Assembly: GCA_018823325.1 (NCBI GenBank)
Contig: JAHJIJ010000002.1
Coordinates: 124,001 to 188,000, forward strand
Source: Alphaproteobacteria bacterium
Lineage (GTDB): Bacteria > Pseudomonadota > Alphaproteobacteria > Sphingomonadales > Sphingomonadaceae
Length of the DNA stretch: 64,000 nt
Direction of reading: 5' to 3'
Shown here: piece after piece, positions 46,227 to 55,410 of the stretch
Layout: each line of letters starts with the position of its first letter
Position numbering within the stretch: the first letter of the stretch is position 1
Position numbers and translations under genes: made by a program
The notes under the pieces: model-generated
Told to the model about the DNA's origin: nothing
The model's database searches: none
The model's input: the letters and a program-made list of their open reading frames with translations, nothing else

Positions 46227-47060
46227 TCAGAACAGATCGAACAAGGACTTCTGATTGATTCGCGCAAACGCGAGTTGCGAGGCTTCCAGCGTAAGCAATT
46301 TGCTCTGCAGCTTGGTGATGGTTTCGGTGATGTCCGTATCTTCCAGAACCGAGCGGCGCTCAGTCAGCGCAAGGCTGCTACTGGTGAGACGGTTGCCGAT
46401 ATCCTCCAGACGTTGCGAACGCACGCCCTGGACCGATTGCGCGACGATCACATGATCCAGCGCAGTGCGGGCATCCTGCAGCGCGACCGACCGATCCGCT
46501 TCGGTTCCGGTGCGTACGGCATTGATGGTATCTTCCAGCACCTGATCGATCGAACGGGTGCCCACCGCGTTTTCCGAAATGCTGGCGCGCGTGGGGACGG
46601 CCTCCACGACCAGCCCTGCACCCAGCGGGATCAACACGGCCGAGGGATGATCGAACACAGGCGTACCCTGATAATCGGTCTGGTTGAGCAGATCGCTCAC
46701 CGTGGCGCGAATGCCCTCCAGCTCCTTGGCGACGGCCTCGCGTCCGCTGGACCCGTCCGCCGTGGAGGTGGAGGTGACGATGAGTTCCGTCACGCGCGTC
46801 ATGAGATTGTTGATCTCATTAAGATTGGTGCTTGCCTGCGTCGCCCGCGATTCGGCGAAGGTGAGATTGCCTTCCCATGCCGCGTTGATCGACTGGCGGC
46901 GGCCGATCTGGGAGATCTGCACCCAGTCGTGCGGATTGTCCGAGGCCTGATTGATCTTCTTGCCGGTCGAGATCTTGGCCTGCTCGCCAGCGATCTCGGT
47001 CGCCATGCGTTGCTGGCGGGCGATCTCGGCATTGAGCGACTGGGTGGTGATAAAGACCAT
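46227..47060 (-). CDS. flgL: flagellar hook-filament junction protein FlgL
   Basis: Second hook-associated protein (277 aa), flagellin-like. N-terminal ISTGKKINQASDNPHDWVQI corresponds to the flagellin ND0 KI..ASDDP motif and the C-terminal helix is SLALTERRSVLEDTDITETI. Last gene of the flg operon, 21 bp after flgK. Confidence 0.92.
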   Translation of the reverse strand: MVFITTQSLNAEIARQQRMATEIAGEQAKISTGKKINQASDNPHDWVQISQIGRRQSINAAWEGNLTFAESRATQASTNLNEINNLMTRVTELIVTSTSTADGSSGREAVAKELEGIRATVSDLLNQTDYQGTPVFDHPSAVLIPLGAGLVVEAVPTRASISENAVGTRSIDQVLEDTINAVRTGTEADRSVALQDARTALDHVIVAQSVQGVRSQRLEDIGNRLTSSSLALTERRSVLEDTDITETITKLQSKLLTLEASQLAFARINQKSLFDLF

Positions 47061-47081
47061 GATGGATATCCCTCGCTGCGA

Positions 47082-48419
47082 TCAAAAGACCGAGAAGATT
47101 GTCTGGAAAAGCTCGCGGGCGACCTGAATCACACGCGAAGACGCCTGATAGGCCTGCTGGAGACGAATAAGATCGGCGGCTTCCCGATCCAGATTGATGC
47201 CGACCACTTCGGCGCGCGCCTGCTGCGCCATGGTATCCCGGCTGGAGGCCGCCTTCTGTTCATTGACCGTACTGTTCGTCAAGCTGCCGTGACTGGCAAC
47301 GATGCCGGTCCACTCATCCTCGATCGAGCCGGTGCCGCGCAGAGGCGTCATGGCAAGGAGGTTGCCGTTAGACGTATCGTCCGCCGAATAGCGCGCGACA
47401 AGCGCGGGTGCACTGACCAGCAGCGAGATCTCGCTCGCATCGGCTCCCATACTGAGCAGGGTTGCCCCCGGAACCCCGGGGGAGGAAAATCCACCGGTGT
47501 GCCAGCCGTTCATTTCGCTCACATAGCGCGTGGCAAGATCGTCGAGGGCATCGATCCGGTCACGAACCACGCCGGCGCTCGTGGCAATGCCACCCAGCGA
47601 GCCACCAGTAGGCGCCGCAATAGCTGTGCCATCACCGAGTTCGAAGCTCAGAATGCCATCGGCAGCCTGGCCGACGGTGACAGTCTGGACAGTATTGTTC
47701 TCGACCAGCACCTGGCCGTCATAGTTGATGTTCGCGACGCCATTGGCGCCGGGCGTGATCGTGACGTTGAGACGCTTGGCGATTTCCGTGAGGGCCTGAT
47801 CGCGCGAATCCAGCAGACTGGCATGACTCGCCGTTCCTTCCGGCACACGGCGCAGGCCTTCATTGGCATTGCCGAGCTGGCGCAGGGCGTCGTTGAGAGA
47901 GTCGACCTCATTCGATGCCGATGCGCCAATGGATGTGCGGATCGACACCAGATCGCCGTGGCTCTGCTGGAACGCAGTGTTGATCTGCTCGAACGAGAAC
48001 AGAACATCCGCCTGCAGCGTGGTGTCGGTGGGATTGGAGGCGAGCCGCTCGACCGCGGCAAACATGCCCGAGAAACGCTGGCCGACGCCCAGTTCGCCAT
48101 CGTTGAGGGCAGTCTGGATATCGGTCATCCAGCGCGCGCGCTGATCGACACTGCCAAGGGCATTGGCGGTCTGGCGCGCCGCCGCTTCGAGATATTCGTC
48201 GGACGCACGGACCACGCCGCCGATCTGCACGCCATAAAAGGACGCGCTCGATTTGTAGAGCAGCATCGGCGAATTGCCCGCCGCGGATTCGGTGAGCGCA
48301 ATGGTGCGGCGGCTGTAGCCGGGTGTCTCGGCATTCGCGATATTGTCCGCAATGGCGCCCATCGCCGCCTGATAAGCGCGTGTGCCGGACGCACCGATCT
48401 GGAGGAGATCGCTGCTCAT
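47082..48419 (-). CDS. flgK: flagellar hook-filament junction protein FlgK
   Basis: First hook-associated protein (445 aa, shorter than the ~550 of enterics). N-terminal ASGTRAYQAAMGAIADNIANAETPGYSRR has the rod/hook NIANxxTxGY motif; the C-terminus ends in ADLIRLQQAYQASSRVIQVARELFQTIF. The central domain is reduced. ATGA overlap with flgJ. Confidence 0.93.
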   Translation of the reverse strand: MSSDLLQIGASGTRAYQAAMGAIADNIANAETPGYSRRTIALTESAAGNSPMLLYKSSASFYGVQIGGVVRASDEYLEAAARQTANALGSVDQRARWMTDIQTALNDGELGVGQRFSGMFAAVERLASNPTDTTLQADVLFSFEQINTAFQQSHGDLVSIRTSIGASASNEVDSLNDALRQLGNANEGLRRVPEGTASHASLLDSRDQALTEIAKRLNVTITPGANGVANINYDGQVLVENNTVQTVTVGQAADGILSFELGDGTAIAAPTGGSLGGIATSAGVVRDRIDALDDLATRYVSEMNGWHTGGFSSPGVPGATLLSMGADASEISLLVSAPALVARYSADDTSNGNLLAMTPLRGTGSIEDEWTGIVASHGSLTNSTVNEQKAASSRDTMAQQARAEVVGINLDREAADLIRLQQAYQASSRVIQVARELFQTIFSVF

Positions 48420-48739
48420 GGCTTGCGATCAAGCTGCTGCAGGATCAGTTCGGCAATGCCAAGACCACCCTTGCTGGCCAGGCCCTCGGCCATGTGCGCG
48501 TCCTGCATCTCGCGAAACTGATCAAGGCCGCTGCTGCCGCTGATTTCCTCACCCAGGCTCGCCTGACGCATGGAGGACAATAGCTGGCGCGTGAACACGG
48601 CCTCGAAGGCCTTGGCAGCCTTCTCCAGCGCGGCGCGATCGTCGCTGGCATTTGGCGCGGCCGGCGTCTCCGCCCGCGCGCCCTGCATGGCTGCTGCGAA
48701 GGCTGCCTGGCCGGAACCGATCCCTGAGACCTGCGTCAT
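48416..48739 (-). CDS. flgJ: FlgJ-type rod-binding protein without hydrolase domain
   Basis: Only the N-terminal rod-assembly half of FlgJ is present (107 aa): AAKAFEAVFTRQLLSSMRQAS and QFREMQDAHMAEGLASKGGLGIAELI. The muramidase domain of enteric FlgJ is absent, as is usual in alphaproteobacteria; a separate transglycosylase gene at 57348-58187 probably supplies the wall-cutting step. Overlaps flgI and flgK by 4 bp each. Confidence 0.9.
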   Translation of the reverse strand: MTQVSGIGSGQAAFAAAMQGARAETPAAPNASDDRAALEKAAKAFEAVFTRQLLSSMRQASLGEEISGSSGLDQFREMQDAHMAEGLASKGGLGIAELILQQLDRKP

Positions 48740-49869
48740 ATCACCTCCAGCTCCGCCCGCATTGCACCGGCCTGCTTGAGCGCGCTCAGGATCTCGAGAA
48801 GGTCCGACGGCGAGGCACCCACGGCATTCACCGCCTTCACTATATCGGCCAGAGACGCGCCACCTTTAAACAGGAACATCGGATTCTTCTCTTCCTCGGC
48901 GGTAATCTGGCTGGATTCCTCGACCGCGGTGACCCCGCGCGAGAGCGGCGCCGGCTGCACGATGCGGGGTGCTTCCGCGACCGTGACCGTCAGCTTGCCG
49001 TGGCTGACGGCGGCCGGGCTGATCTGCACATTGCCATTGATGACCACCGTGCCGCTGCGTGCATTGACGATGACCTTGGCCGGCGGATCGGCCGGCTTGA
49101 CTGCGATGTTCTCGATCAGCCCCATCATCATCACGCGGCTCTCGGCACCCGGCGGCGCGTCAATGGCGATGGATACGCCATCGATGGCGCGAGCGCGCTG
49201 TTCGCCGAACGCGAGGTTGATGGCATCGGCAACGCGCAGCGCAGTGGTAACGTCCGCATCTGCGAGATTGAAGTTGATGGTCGGGCTTGTTTCAAACCCC
49301 GTCGCGACTGCACGCTCGACCGAGGCGCCCGAGGGAATGCGGCCAGCGGAAGGCACGTTGACGGAGAGTTGCGAGCCGTCCGCGCCCGAGACGCCGAAGC
49401 CACCAACGGCCATATTGCCCTGCGCCATGGCATAGATCTCGCCATCAGCGCCCCGCAACGGAGTGAGGACGAGCGTGCCGCCGCGCAGCGACTTGGCCTT
49501 GCCAAGCGCAGAAACAGTGACGTCCAGCCGCTGACCGGGCTTGGCAAAAGCAGGAAGTTCCGCCGTCACCAGCACGGCAGCGGCATTCTTGAGCGAGGGA
49601 TTGACGCCCGGCGGCAGCGTGAGGCCGAAACGCGAGATCACGCCCTTCACGCCTTGCGTGGCATAATCGAGGCTGTCATCGCCGGTGCCGGCGAGGCCGA
49701 CCACGATGCCGTAGCCGACGAGCTGGTTGGACCGCAGCCCTTCAAAGGCTCCGATATCCTTGATGCGCTGGGCTTGCGCCGAGGTGGCGACCATGAGGCA
49801 AAGCCCGAACGCCAGCAGCGCAAGGGAGACGACCAACCGGCGAAGCAGCGAGGGATAAGGCCTGATCAT
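48736..49869 (-). CDS. flgI: flagellar P-ring protein FlgI
   Basis: Periplasmic ring protein (377 aa) with a signal peptide ending near ATSAQA and the family blocks RIKDIGAFEGLRSNQLVGYGIVVGL, GTGDD, LPAFAKPGQRLDVTVSALG and LRGGTLVLTPLRGADG. The C-terminus has GASLADIVKAVNAVGASPSDLLEIL. Needs FlgA as chaperone, which is encoded at 55966-56523. Confidence 0.95.
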   Translation of the reverse strand: MIRPYPSLLRRLVVSLALLAFGLCLMVATSAQAQRIKDIGAFEGLRSNQLVGYGIVVGLAGTGDDSLDYATQGVKGVISRFGLTLPPGVNPSLKNAAAVLVTAELPAFAKPGQRLDVTVSALGKAKSLRGGTLVLTPLRGADGEIYAMAQGNMAVGGFGVSGADGSQLSVNVPSAGRIPSGASVERAVATGFETSPTINFNLADADVTTALRVADAINLAFGEQRARAIDGVSIAIDAPPGAESRVMMMGLIENIAVKPADPPAKVIVNARSGTVVINGNVQISPAAVSHGKLTVTVAEAPRIVQPAPLSRGVTAVEESSQITAEEEKNPMFLFKGGASLADIVKAVNAVGASPSDLLEILSALKQAGAMRAELEVI

Positions 49870-49883
49870 GACTGGGGGCTCCG

Positions 49884-50591
49884 TCAGAAGGGGCTGATGA
49901 TGGAGAAGAAGCGCTGCAGCCAGCCCTGACGGCTGGCGCGGGCGATCTCACCCTTGCCGGTGTAGGTGATCCGCGCATCGGCGACCCGCGTGGAAAGCAC
50001 GCGATTGTCCGGGCCAATGTCCGCCTGCCGAACGAGGCCGGAAACCTGGACATATTCGTCACCGCGATTGAGCGTGAGCGCCTTCTGCCCGCGCACCAGC
50101 ATGGTGCCGTTGGGATAGACACGCGCGATGGTGACGGTGATCTCGCCCGAGAGCGCATTGGACTGCGCGGCATCGCCCTTGCCGGTGAAGCCCTGCGTGC
50201 CGCCCGACGCAATGTCGCTGGCGCTGAACAGCTTGCTGAACGGCCCGGTGCTTGGCGGTGCAAGGCCGATGCTGCCCGAGCGATTGGTGTTGGCGCTGTT
50301 GCTCTTCGTTGCTTGCGTACGCTCGACAAGAAGGATCGTGATGATATCGCCGACGCTTGCCGCCCGTGCACCATTGGTGAGCGCCGAATAGCCCGCCGAT
50401 ACCTGGAAGATACCGCCATTGGGCCGCGGCTCCGGCATGGCCTGTTCGTCGCCGGAATAGGTCACCTGATATGCAGGATCTTCCAGCGGGTCCTTCTTTT
50501 TGCCGAACAGACCGGCAGAGGCCGGCGCGGCAAGGCCGAGCACGGCGAAGGCGGAGAGAAGCGCAGCAGCGCGTGTGAGGTGCATGGTCAT
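49884..50591 (-). CDS. flgH: flagellar L-ring protein FlgH, without lipobox cysteine
   Basis: Outer-membrane ring protein (235 aa): VGDIITILLVERTQATKSNSANT, GITVTIARVYPNGTMLVRGQK-type block, NRGDEYVQVSGLVRQADIGPDN and VADARITYTGKGE. A signal peptide (about 1-26, ending APASA) is clear, but there is no cysteine anywhere in the protein, so it cannot be lipidated as enteric FlgH is. 14-bp gap to flgI, 2-bp gap from flgG. Confidence 0.93.
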   Translation of the reverse strand: MTMHLTRAAALLSAFAVLGLAAPASAGLFGKKKDPLEDPAYQVTYSGDEQAMPEPRPNGGIFQVSAGYSALTNGARAASVGDIITILLVERTQATKSNSANTNRSGSIGLAPPSTGPFSKLFSASDIASGGTQGFTGKGDAAQSNALSGEITVTIARVYPNGTMLVRGQKALTLNRGDEYVQVSGLVRQADIGPDNRVLSTRVADARITYTGKGEIARASRQGWLQRFFSIISPF

Positions 50592-50593
50592 GA

Positions 50594-51382
50594 TCAGAGC
50601 TGCTGATTGACGTACTGGAGCATCTCGTCGGTCGCCTTGATCATCTTCGAGGCGATCTCGTAGGCGCGCTGGGTCTCGATCATCGTGACCAGCTCCTCGA
50701 CGGTATTCACGTTCGATTGCTCGAGCGCGCCCTGACGAATGGTGCCGCGCCCTTCGAGGCCAGCCGCACCGACCTGCGGCGCGCCGGACGCTGCCGTCTC
50801 CAGCAGCAGGTTGCCGCCGATGGCCTGAAGGCCGGCGGGGTTCACGAACCGCGCTGTCTCGATCGCGCCGATCTCCACCGGCTCGCTCTGCCCGTCCACA
50901 GTGGCGGAGACGGTGCCGTCATTGCCGATGGTGACCGAGCTGACGCCCTCGGGAAGCTGGATCTGCGGCGTGAGCGGCAAACCATCCGGCGAAACCAGAA
51001 GCCCGTCCGCATTTGTCTTGAAATTGCCCGCGCGGGTGTAGGCAATCGTGCCGTCCGGCCGCTCGAGCTGGAAAAACCCCTGCCCCTCGATCGCGAGATC
51101 GAAGGTATTGCCGGTGGTGTTCATCGTGCCCTGCGTGTCGATCCGCTCCGTGCCGGTGAGTTGCACGCCGGTGCCGAGGTTGAGGCCGATGGCCAATCGA
51201 TTCTGTGCGTCGGCCTGCGTGCCGGCGGCGATGACCTGCTGATAGGCCAGCGTCTCGAAATTCGCCCGGTCGCGCTTGAAGCCGACCGTGTTCACGTTCG
51301 CCAGATTGTTGGCGATGACGCGCATCTTGACGTCCTGTGCGTCGAGCCCGGTACGGGCGACATGGAGTGCGCTGCTGGTCAT
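50594..51382 (-). CDS. flgG: flagellar distal rod protein FlgG
   Basis: Distal rod subunit (262 aa, standard length). ALHVARTGLDAQDVKMRVIANNLANVNTVGFKRDRANFETL at the start, with the rod motif NNLANVNTVGFK, and the C-terminal SNVNTVEELVTMIETQRAYE followed by MIKATDEMLQYVNQQL, the FlgG ending. Confidence 0.95.
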   Translation of the reverse strand: MTSSALHVARTGLDAQDVKMRVIANNLANVNTVGFKRDRANFETLAYQQVIAAGTQADAQNRLAIGLNLGTGVQLTGTERIDTQGTMNTTGNTFDLAIEGQGFFQLERPDGTIAYTRAGNFKTNADGLLVSPDGLPLTPQIQLPEGVSSVTIGNDGTVSATVDGQSEPVEIGAIETARFVNPAGLQAIGGNLLLETAASGAPQVGAAGLEGRGTIRQGALEQSNVNTVEELVTMIETQRAYEIASKMIKATDEMLQYVNQQL

Positions 51383-51405
51383 TGGTCTGGTCCCCTAAAA
51401 ATTCG

Positions 51406-52146
51406 TCAGTCGAGCCGCATGAGGCTCGCGCCGCTGGAATCGATGTCCTTGGCGGTGTCGATCATCTTGATCTGATGCTCCCAGGCGCGGCTCGCCTCGA
51501 TCATCTGGACGAGCGCCATGGTGGCGTTCACATTGGAGCCTTCAAGCGCACCGCTGGTCACGGAGGCAATCGGGTCCTGCGGTAATGCGCCGCCATTCAC
51601 TTCACGGAACAGCGTATCGGTCGACTTCGCGATGACCGAACCCTTGGCATTCACTAGCTTGATTGTGTCGACCTGCTGCGGCTGATCGACCTGGCCGCCC
51701 TGTGGCACGATCCAGATGCCGCCATCCTTGGCGATGTTGATGCTGTCGGCGGGCGGCAGCGTGATCGGCCCGCCCTCCCCCAGCACCGGATAGCCATCGC
51801 CCGTGGTCAGCAGGCCGCTCTCGCTCAGGCGCAGATCTCCACGGCGCGTATAGGCTTCCGAGCCGTCATTGGCCTGCACTGCGATCAGCGCGTCGCCATC
51901 GACGGCGATGTCGAGCGGATTGCCGGTCTGGACAGCCGTGCCGGACTTCATGTCCGCGGCGATGACCTGCCCCACCTGCTCCGCGCGGCTCTGCAGCGCG
52001 CCGCCACCGACCCAGCGGGTCGAGGCATTGGCGATCTCGGCCCGAAAACCCGTCGTGTTGACGTTCGCGAGATTGTTCGCGACCGCCGCCTGGCGGGCCA
52101 TCGTGCCGCGCATCGCGGTGCGGGCAATAGTGGTGAGACGATCCAT
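51406..52146 (-). CDS. flgF: flagellar proximal rod protein FlgF
   Basis: Proximal rod subunit (246 aa). N-terminal MDRLTTIARTAMRGTMARQA with NNLANVNTTGFRAEI, then the FlgF/FlgG middle (GNPLDIAVDGDALIAVQ) and SNVNATMALVQMIEASRAWEHQIKMI at the C-terminus. 23-bp gap to flgG. Confidence 0.92.
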   Translation of the reverse strand: MDRLTTIARTAMRGTMARQAAVANNLANVNTTGFRAEIANASTRWVGGGALQSRAEQVGQVIAADMKSGTAVQTGNPLDIAVDGDALIAVQANDGSEAYTRRGDLRLSESGLLTTGDGYPVLGEGGPITLPPADSINIAKDGGIWIVPQGGQVDQPQQVDTIKLVNAKGSVIAKSTDTLFREVNGGALPQDPIASVTSGALEGSNVNATMALVQMIEASRAWEHQIKMIDTAKDIDSSGASLMRLD

Positions 52147-52181
52147 GGTTCAGCTCCGGTTCCTGTCAATCAACGCAGCGA

Positions 52182-53006
52182 TCAGGTCCGCATGTTGATG
52201 ATGGTCTGGGTCATTGCGGTCGCGGTCTCGATCGCCTTGGAGTTCGCCTGGAAATTGCGCTGGGCAGAAATCAGCGCGACCAGCTCCTCGGTGATGTCCA
52301 CGTTCGAGCGCTCCAGCGTGCCCGAGCGCACCGCGCCGACCATGCCGCTGTTGGCCGCGCTGTAGGCTGCCTCGCCGCTGTCACCCGACGAAATCCAGTG
52401 AGAGTCGCCCATCTGGCGCAGCTCTTCCTGCGCGGGGAAGGTGGCCATGGCCACCACGCCCAGATTGCGCACCGAGCCATCGCCGAACGTCGCGCTGACA
52501 ACGCCCGTTGCTGAAATGGAGACCGCCGTCAGCGGAATGGTCGCATCGTCCGGGTGAACCGAGGGGATCACGAGATCGGAGAGATCGGCTGCAGCTGTGC
52601 TCGTGGGCGTGCCGTCCCCGACAGGGTCGGTCGGCAACACCTGCAGGCGCGCGCCCGTCGTGTCCGTGATGAAACGGTTCTTGTCCATGGTGAAGGCGCC
52701 AGCGCGGGTGTAGCTGATCGTCTGATCCGGCGACGCGCTCTTCACGGTGAAGAAGCCCTCGCCCGTCACGGCAAGATCGAGCGTCTTGTCGGTCGTTTCC
52801 AGCGTGCCTTGCGTGAACTGCTGCTTCACATCGACCAGGCGGACGCCATTGCCGCCGGCGCCAACGCCGCCGCTGGCATAAATGTCGCCGAAGGTCGCCT
52901 TGCTCTTCTTGAACGCGAGCGAGGACACGTTGGCCACGTTGTTGGCGACGACGCCGAGGTCGGTCTGAGCGCCCTTGAGGCCGGAAAGCGAGATATAGAA
53001 GGACAT
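52182..53006 (-). CDS. flgE: flagellar hook protein FlgE, short form
   Basis: Hook subunit (274 aa, well below the ~400 of enterics). N-terminal SFYISLSGLKGAQTDLGVVANNVANVSSLAFKKSKATFGD and C-terminal ERSNVDITEELVALISAQRNFQANSKAIETA are the conserved D0/Dc segments; only one middle domain is left between them. Position after flgD fixes the identity; a short FlgE gives a thinner hook surface. Confidence 0.88.
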   Translation of the reverse strand: MSFYISLSGLKGAQTDLGVVANNVANVSSLAFKKSKATFGDIYASGGVGAGGNGVRLVDVKQQFTQGTLETTDKTLDLAVTGEGFFTVKSASPDQTISYTRAGAFTMDKNRFITDTTGARLQVLPTDPVGDGTPTSTAAADLSDLVIPSVHPDDATIPLTAVSISATGVVSATFGDGSVRNLGVVAMATFPAQEELRQMGDSHWISSGDSGEAAYSAANSGMVGAVRSGTLERSNVDITEELVALISAQRNFQANSKAIETATAMTQTIINMRT

Positions 53007-53034
53007 GAACGATGCTCCTTTTCAGATTCTGGGA

Positions 53035-53712
53035 TCAGCCGAGACGCAGCGCGTCTTCGGGCGAGAAATTGCCAAGGGGAGTGATAAGCTGGGCGTTGCC
53101 GCCGCTGGCCGGTGACTGAACCGCAGCGATGCTCGCCCAGGTGGCGACTGCGGACGAGGATGCCCCGCGCACTTTAACCTGAAGCGCTTCGCCACCGATG
53201 ACATTGCCTGCTTCGTCGCGCCCATCCCAGAAGAAGGGAATGTTGCCGGCTGGCTGGGCACCGAGGTCGAAGGTCTGGACCACGTCGCCATTGGCGTTGA
53301 CCAGATCGATCGATACGCTGGACGCCGCTTCTCCGAGCGCGATCTCGCCGGCATAGGCGCCGGTGCGATCGGGCGTCGCGATGTTGCTTTCGACCAGCAT
53401 GGACTTGCCGATCCAGCCCGCCGCATCCGAGAGGCGCGAGCCCGATACGGAGTCGGCGATCTTCGTAAGCAGCGAGGTCGATTCCGCCTGAGAGGCAAGC
53501 GACGACATCTGTGCCATCTGGGCAACCATCTGGTTGTTGTCCATCGGCTGGAACGGATCCTGATGCTGCATCTGTGTCGTCAGCAGCGTCAGAAAGCCGT
53601 TCATGTCGATCGAGGCGTTCGACTTTGCGGTCGTCTCGGCAAGGTTCTGGTTGGTGAAGGATGTGCTCGCATCCACCGCCCAGGGACTACTGGTGGTCGT
53701 TACTGCTGTCAT
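53035..53712 (-). CDS. flgD: flagellar hook capping protein FlgD
   Basis: Scaffold for hook polymerisation (225 aa). DMNGFLTLLTTQMQHQDPFQPMDNNQMVAQMAQMSSL is the FlgD cap motif; a FlgD Ig-like domain (VQTFDLGAQPAGNIPFFWDGRDEAG) follows. Start ATG 53712 overlaps the flgC stop (ATGA); upstream frame to 53841 is inside flgC. Confidence 0.93.
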   Translation of the reverse strand: MTAVTTTSSPWAVDASTSFTNQNLAETTAKSNASIDMNGFLTLLTTQMQHQDPFQPMDNNQMVAQMAQMSSLASQAESTSLLTKIADSVSGSRLSDAAGWIGKSMLVESNIATPDRTGAYAGEIALGEAASSVSIDLVNANGDVVQTFDLGAQPAGNIPFFWDGRDEAGNVIGGEALQVKVRGASSSAVATWASIAAVQSPASGGNAQLITPLGNFSPEDALRLG

Positions 53713-54119
53713 TTGCCGAGCCTGATTGTTTCGAGGAGGAGGGTCTTGGCGGTCTGGAGGACCTGCACATTGTTCTGATACATGCGCGCGCTCTCGACCA
53801 TTTCGACAAGCTCGGCGCTGGTATCGACGCCGGCTTCCCAAACGTCGCCATTGGCATCGGCCAGCGGATGGCCGGGCTCGTGGCGCTTGGTGGCGGGCGT
53901 ATCGGAGGTGACGACGCGATCGACCTTCACGGTCGCGACGCCGGGCTTGTCGACCACGGTGGAGAAGACCGGACGGATCGCGCGATAGGCCTTATCCTCA
54001 CTGCCCGTGACCGATCCGGCATTGGCGAGATTGGACGCCGTGGCATTGAGACGCACGAGCTGCGCAGACATGGCGCGACCGGCGATATCAAAGACGTTCA
54101 TGGGCTTGTCCATGCTCAT
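53709..54119 (-). CDS. flgC: flagellar rod protein FlgC
   Basis: Proximal rod subunit (136 aa). NVFDIAGRAMSAQLVRLNATASNLANAGSVTGSEDKAYR carries the rod ASNLANA motif, and the C-terminus has NVQVLQTAKTLLLETIRLGK. Overlaps flgB and flgD by 4 bp each. ATG 54113 and 54101 are alternative starts. Confidence 0.94.
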   Translation of the reverse strand: MSMDKPMNVFDIAGRAMSAQLVRLNATASNLANAGSVTGSEDKAYRAIRPVFSTVVDKPGVATVKVDRVVTSDTPATKRHEPGHPLADANGDVWEAGVDTSAELVEMVESARMYQNNVQVLQTAKTLLLETIRLGK

Positions 54120-54472
54120 TCTCCCCGCAGCGCGCGCGTGATGGTGTTGAGGCGGCCCTCGAGGAAGGAGAGCGTCGTGCGATACTTCACCGCATTTTCG
54201 GCGAAGAGCGTCTGCTCGGTCGACATCTCGACCGTGTTGCCATCGCTGCTCGCCTGCAGCGGCACGCGGTAGCCCATCGCAGTTTCCAGCGCGCTGGCGA
54301 CCGAACCCTGCTGGCTGGTCGCACTGGCAAGCGCCTTCTCGAAATCGATGTCGCGCGCCTTGTAGCCAGGCGTGGAGGCGTTCGCGATGTTGGAGGCAAG
54401 CAACTCCAGCCGCTGCGAGCGCAGCGCGAGTGCCTTGCCATGGATGCCGAACAATGTGTCCTCGAACGACAT
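54116..54472 (-). CDS. flgB: flagellar rod protein FlgB
   Basis: Proximal rod subunit (118 aa), first gene of the flgBCDEFGHIJKL operon. LFGIHGKALALRSQRLELLASNIANASTPGYKARDIDFEKAL has the SNIANASTPGYKARD signature. A sigma54 promoter lies about 100 bp upstream. Confidence 0.95.
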   Translation of the reverse strand: MSFEDTLFGIHGKALALRSQRLELLASNIANASTPGYKARDIDFEKALASATSQQGSVASALETAMGYRVPLQASSDGNTVEMSTEQTLFAENAVKYRTTLSFLEGRLNTITRALRGE

Positions 54473-54570
54473 TTTTTTCGTGCCTTCCCTAAAAGTCCTC
54501 AGCGCGGGTCCGTTCTGACCGGTTGAAACTGGTCCGGTTCAGGCAAGACCCATGCCCACGGGTATGATCT

Positions 54571-54586
54571 GCAATAGCCGTGCCAA
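54571..54586 (-). promoter_or_regulatory. sigma54 promoter of flgB operon
   Basis: On the minus strand TTGGCACGGCTATTGC(A): TTGGCACG-N4-TTGCA, a perfect match to the RpoN consensus with GG-N10-GC spacing. It points at flgB, whose start is 98 bp away. Confidence 0.9.
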
Positions 54587-54741
54587 ACTGCGTTGCCGCC
54601 GGCGGGCGGGACGCGGACATGAGGATTTCCGCGCCTTTGCGGCGGGCGGGCGGCAAGGGCGGCAAATTTTTGCCGGTCAGCGGCAGACTATTGCCGGGTG
54701 CGCTCCAGCGCCCGGCAGCGAACGGGGGCAAAGCGCGGACC

Positions 54742-55410
54742 ATGCTGGATATTCTCGGCCATCTCTTCGCGCCGCTGCCCATGTTCATGGTGATCGGTGG
54801 CGCGGGTTTGATCGCGGTCGCCCAGGCCGGGACGAGCACGGCGTTCAGCGCCCTCGCCTCGCTCAAACCGCTGCTGCGGGCACGGCCGGACGATGAGCGC
54901 GACAGCGCTCGGGCGCTGCTTTTCAAGGTGGAAGCCGTCGCGCAGCTCAAGGGGCTGGCGCGCACCGACCGGCTGGAAAACCCCCATCCCTTCATCAGCC
55001 AGACCCTCACGACGCTGGCCAATGCCGCCGATGCCGAGCATTTCGCGCTCTGGGTCCATCAGGCAATCCATGATCGGCGCGCCAGGCATGCCCGCGTGAT
55101 CGGCTTCTGGAATTCGCTGGCGGATGCCGCTCCGGCCGTGGGCATGGGCGGCACGATCATCGGCCTGATCGGCATGTTCGCTCAGATGAGCGACCCTGAC
55201 ACCATCGGCCCGTATATGGCGCTGGCGCTGATGACGACGCTGCACGGGCTCATCCTCGCCAATGCCATTGCCGGCCCCATTGCGAACCGGCTTGCGGCGC
55301 TATCCGAGCGGGAAATCGCCTGGCAGCAGGATATGGCCGATCGCATGATCGCCATCGCGCGGCGCGAGGGCAGCCTGTTCCAGCGGACGAGCATGCGCGA
55401 GGTCGCATGA
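54742..55410 (+). CDS. second MotA/TolQ/ExbB-type channel protein
   Basis: A 222-aa membrane protein, shorter than MotA (287 aa) but with the same core: LADAAPAVGMGGTIIGLIGMFAQM and LMTTLHGLILANAIAGPIANRL match the MotA spans 3 and 4 with their prolines; two spans at the start (FMVIGGAGLIAVAQ) and a charged cytoplasmic loop (ARTDRLENPHPF, ARHARVIGFWNSL). Divergent from flgB and overlapping by 4 bp with a MotB-like gene. A second stator or related pump unit; it is not the main motA. Start ATG 54742 is chosen for the span-first N-terminus; ribosome site weak. Confidence 0.72.
   Translation: MLDILGHLFAPLPMFMVIGGAGLIAVAQAGTSTAFSALASLKPLLRARPDDERDSARALLFKVEAVAQLKGLARTDRLENPHPFISQTLTTLANAADAEHFALWVHQAIHDRRARHARVIGFWNSLADAAPAVGMGGTIIGLIGMFAQMSDPDTIGPYMALALMTTLHGLILANAIAGPIANRLAALSEREIAWQQDMADRMIAIARREGSLFQRTSMREVA

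Noticed and set aside
46146..48521. 791-codon plus-strand frame opposite flgL/flgK
   Set aside because: It spans two real genes, their gap and the flgL terminator; a shadow of GC-rich coding sequence.
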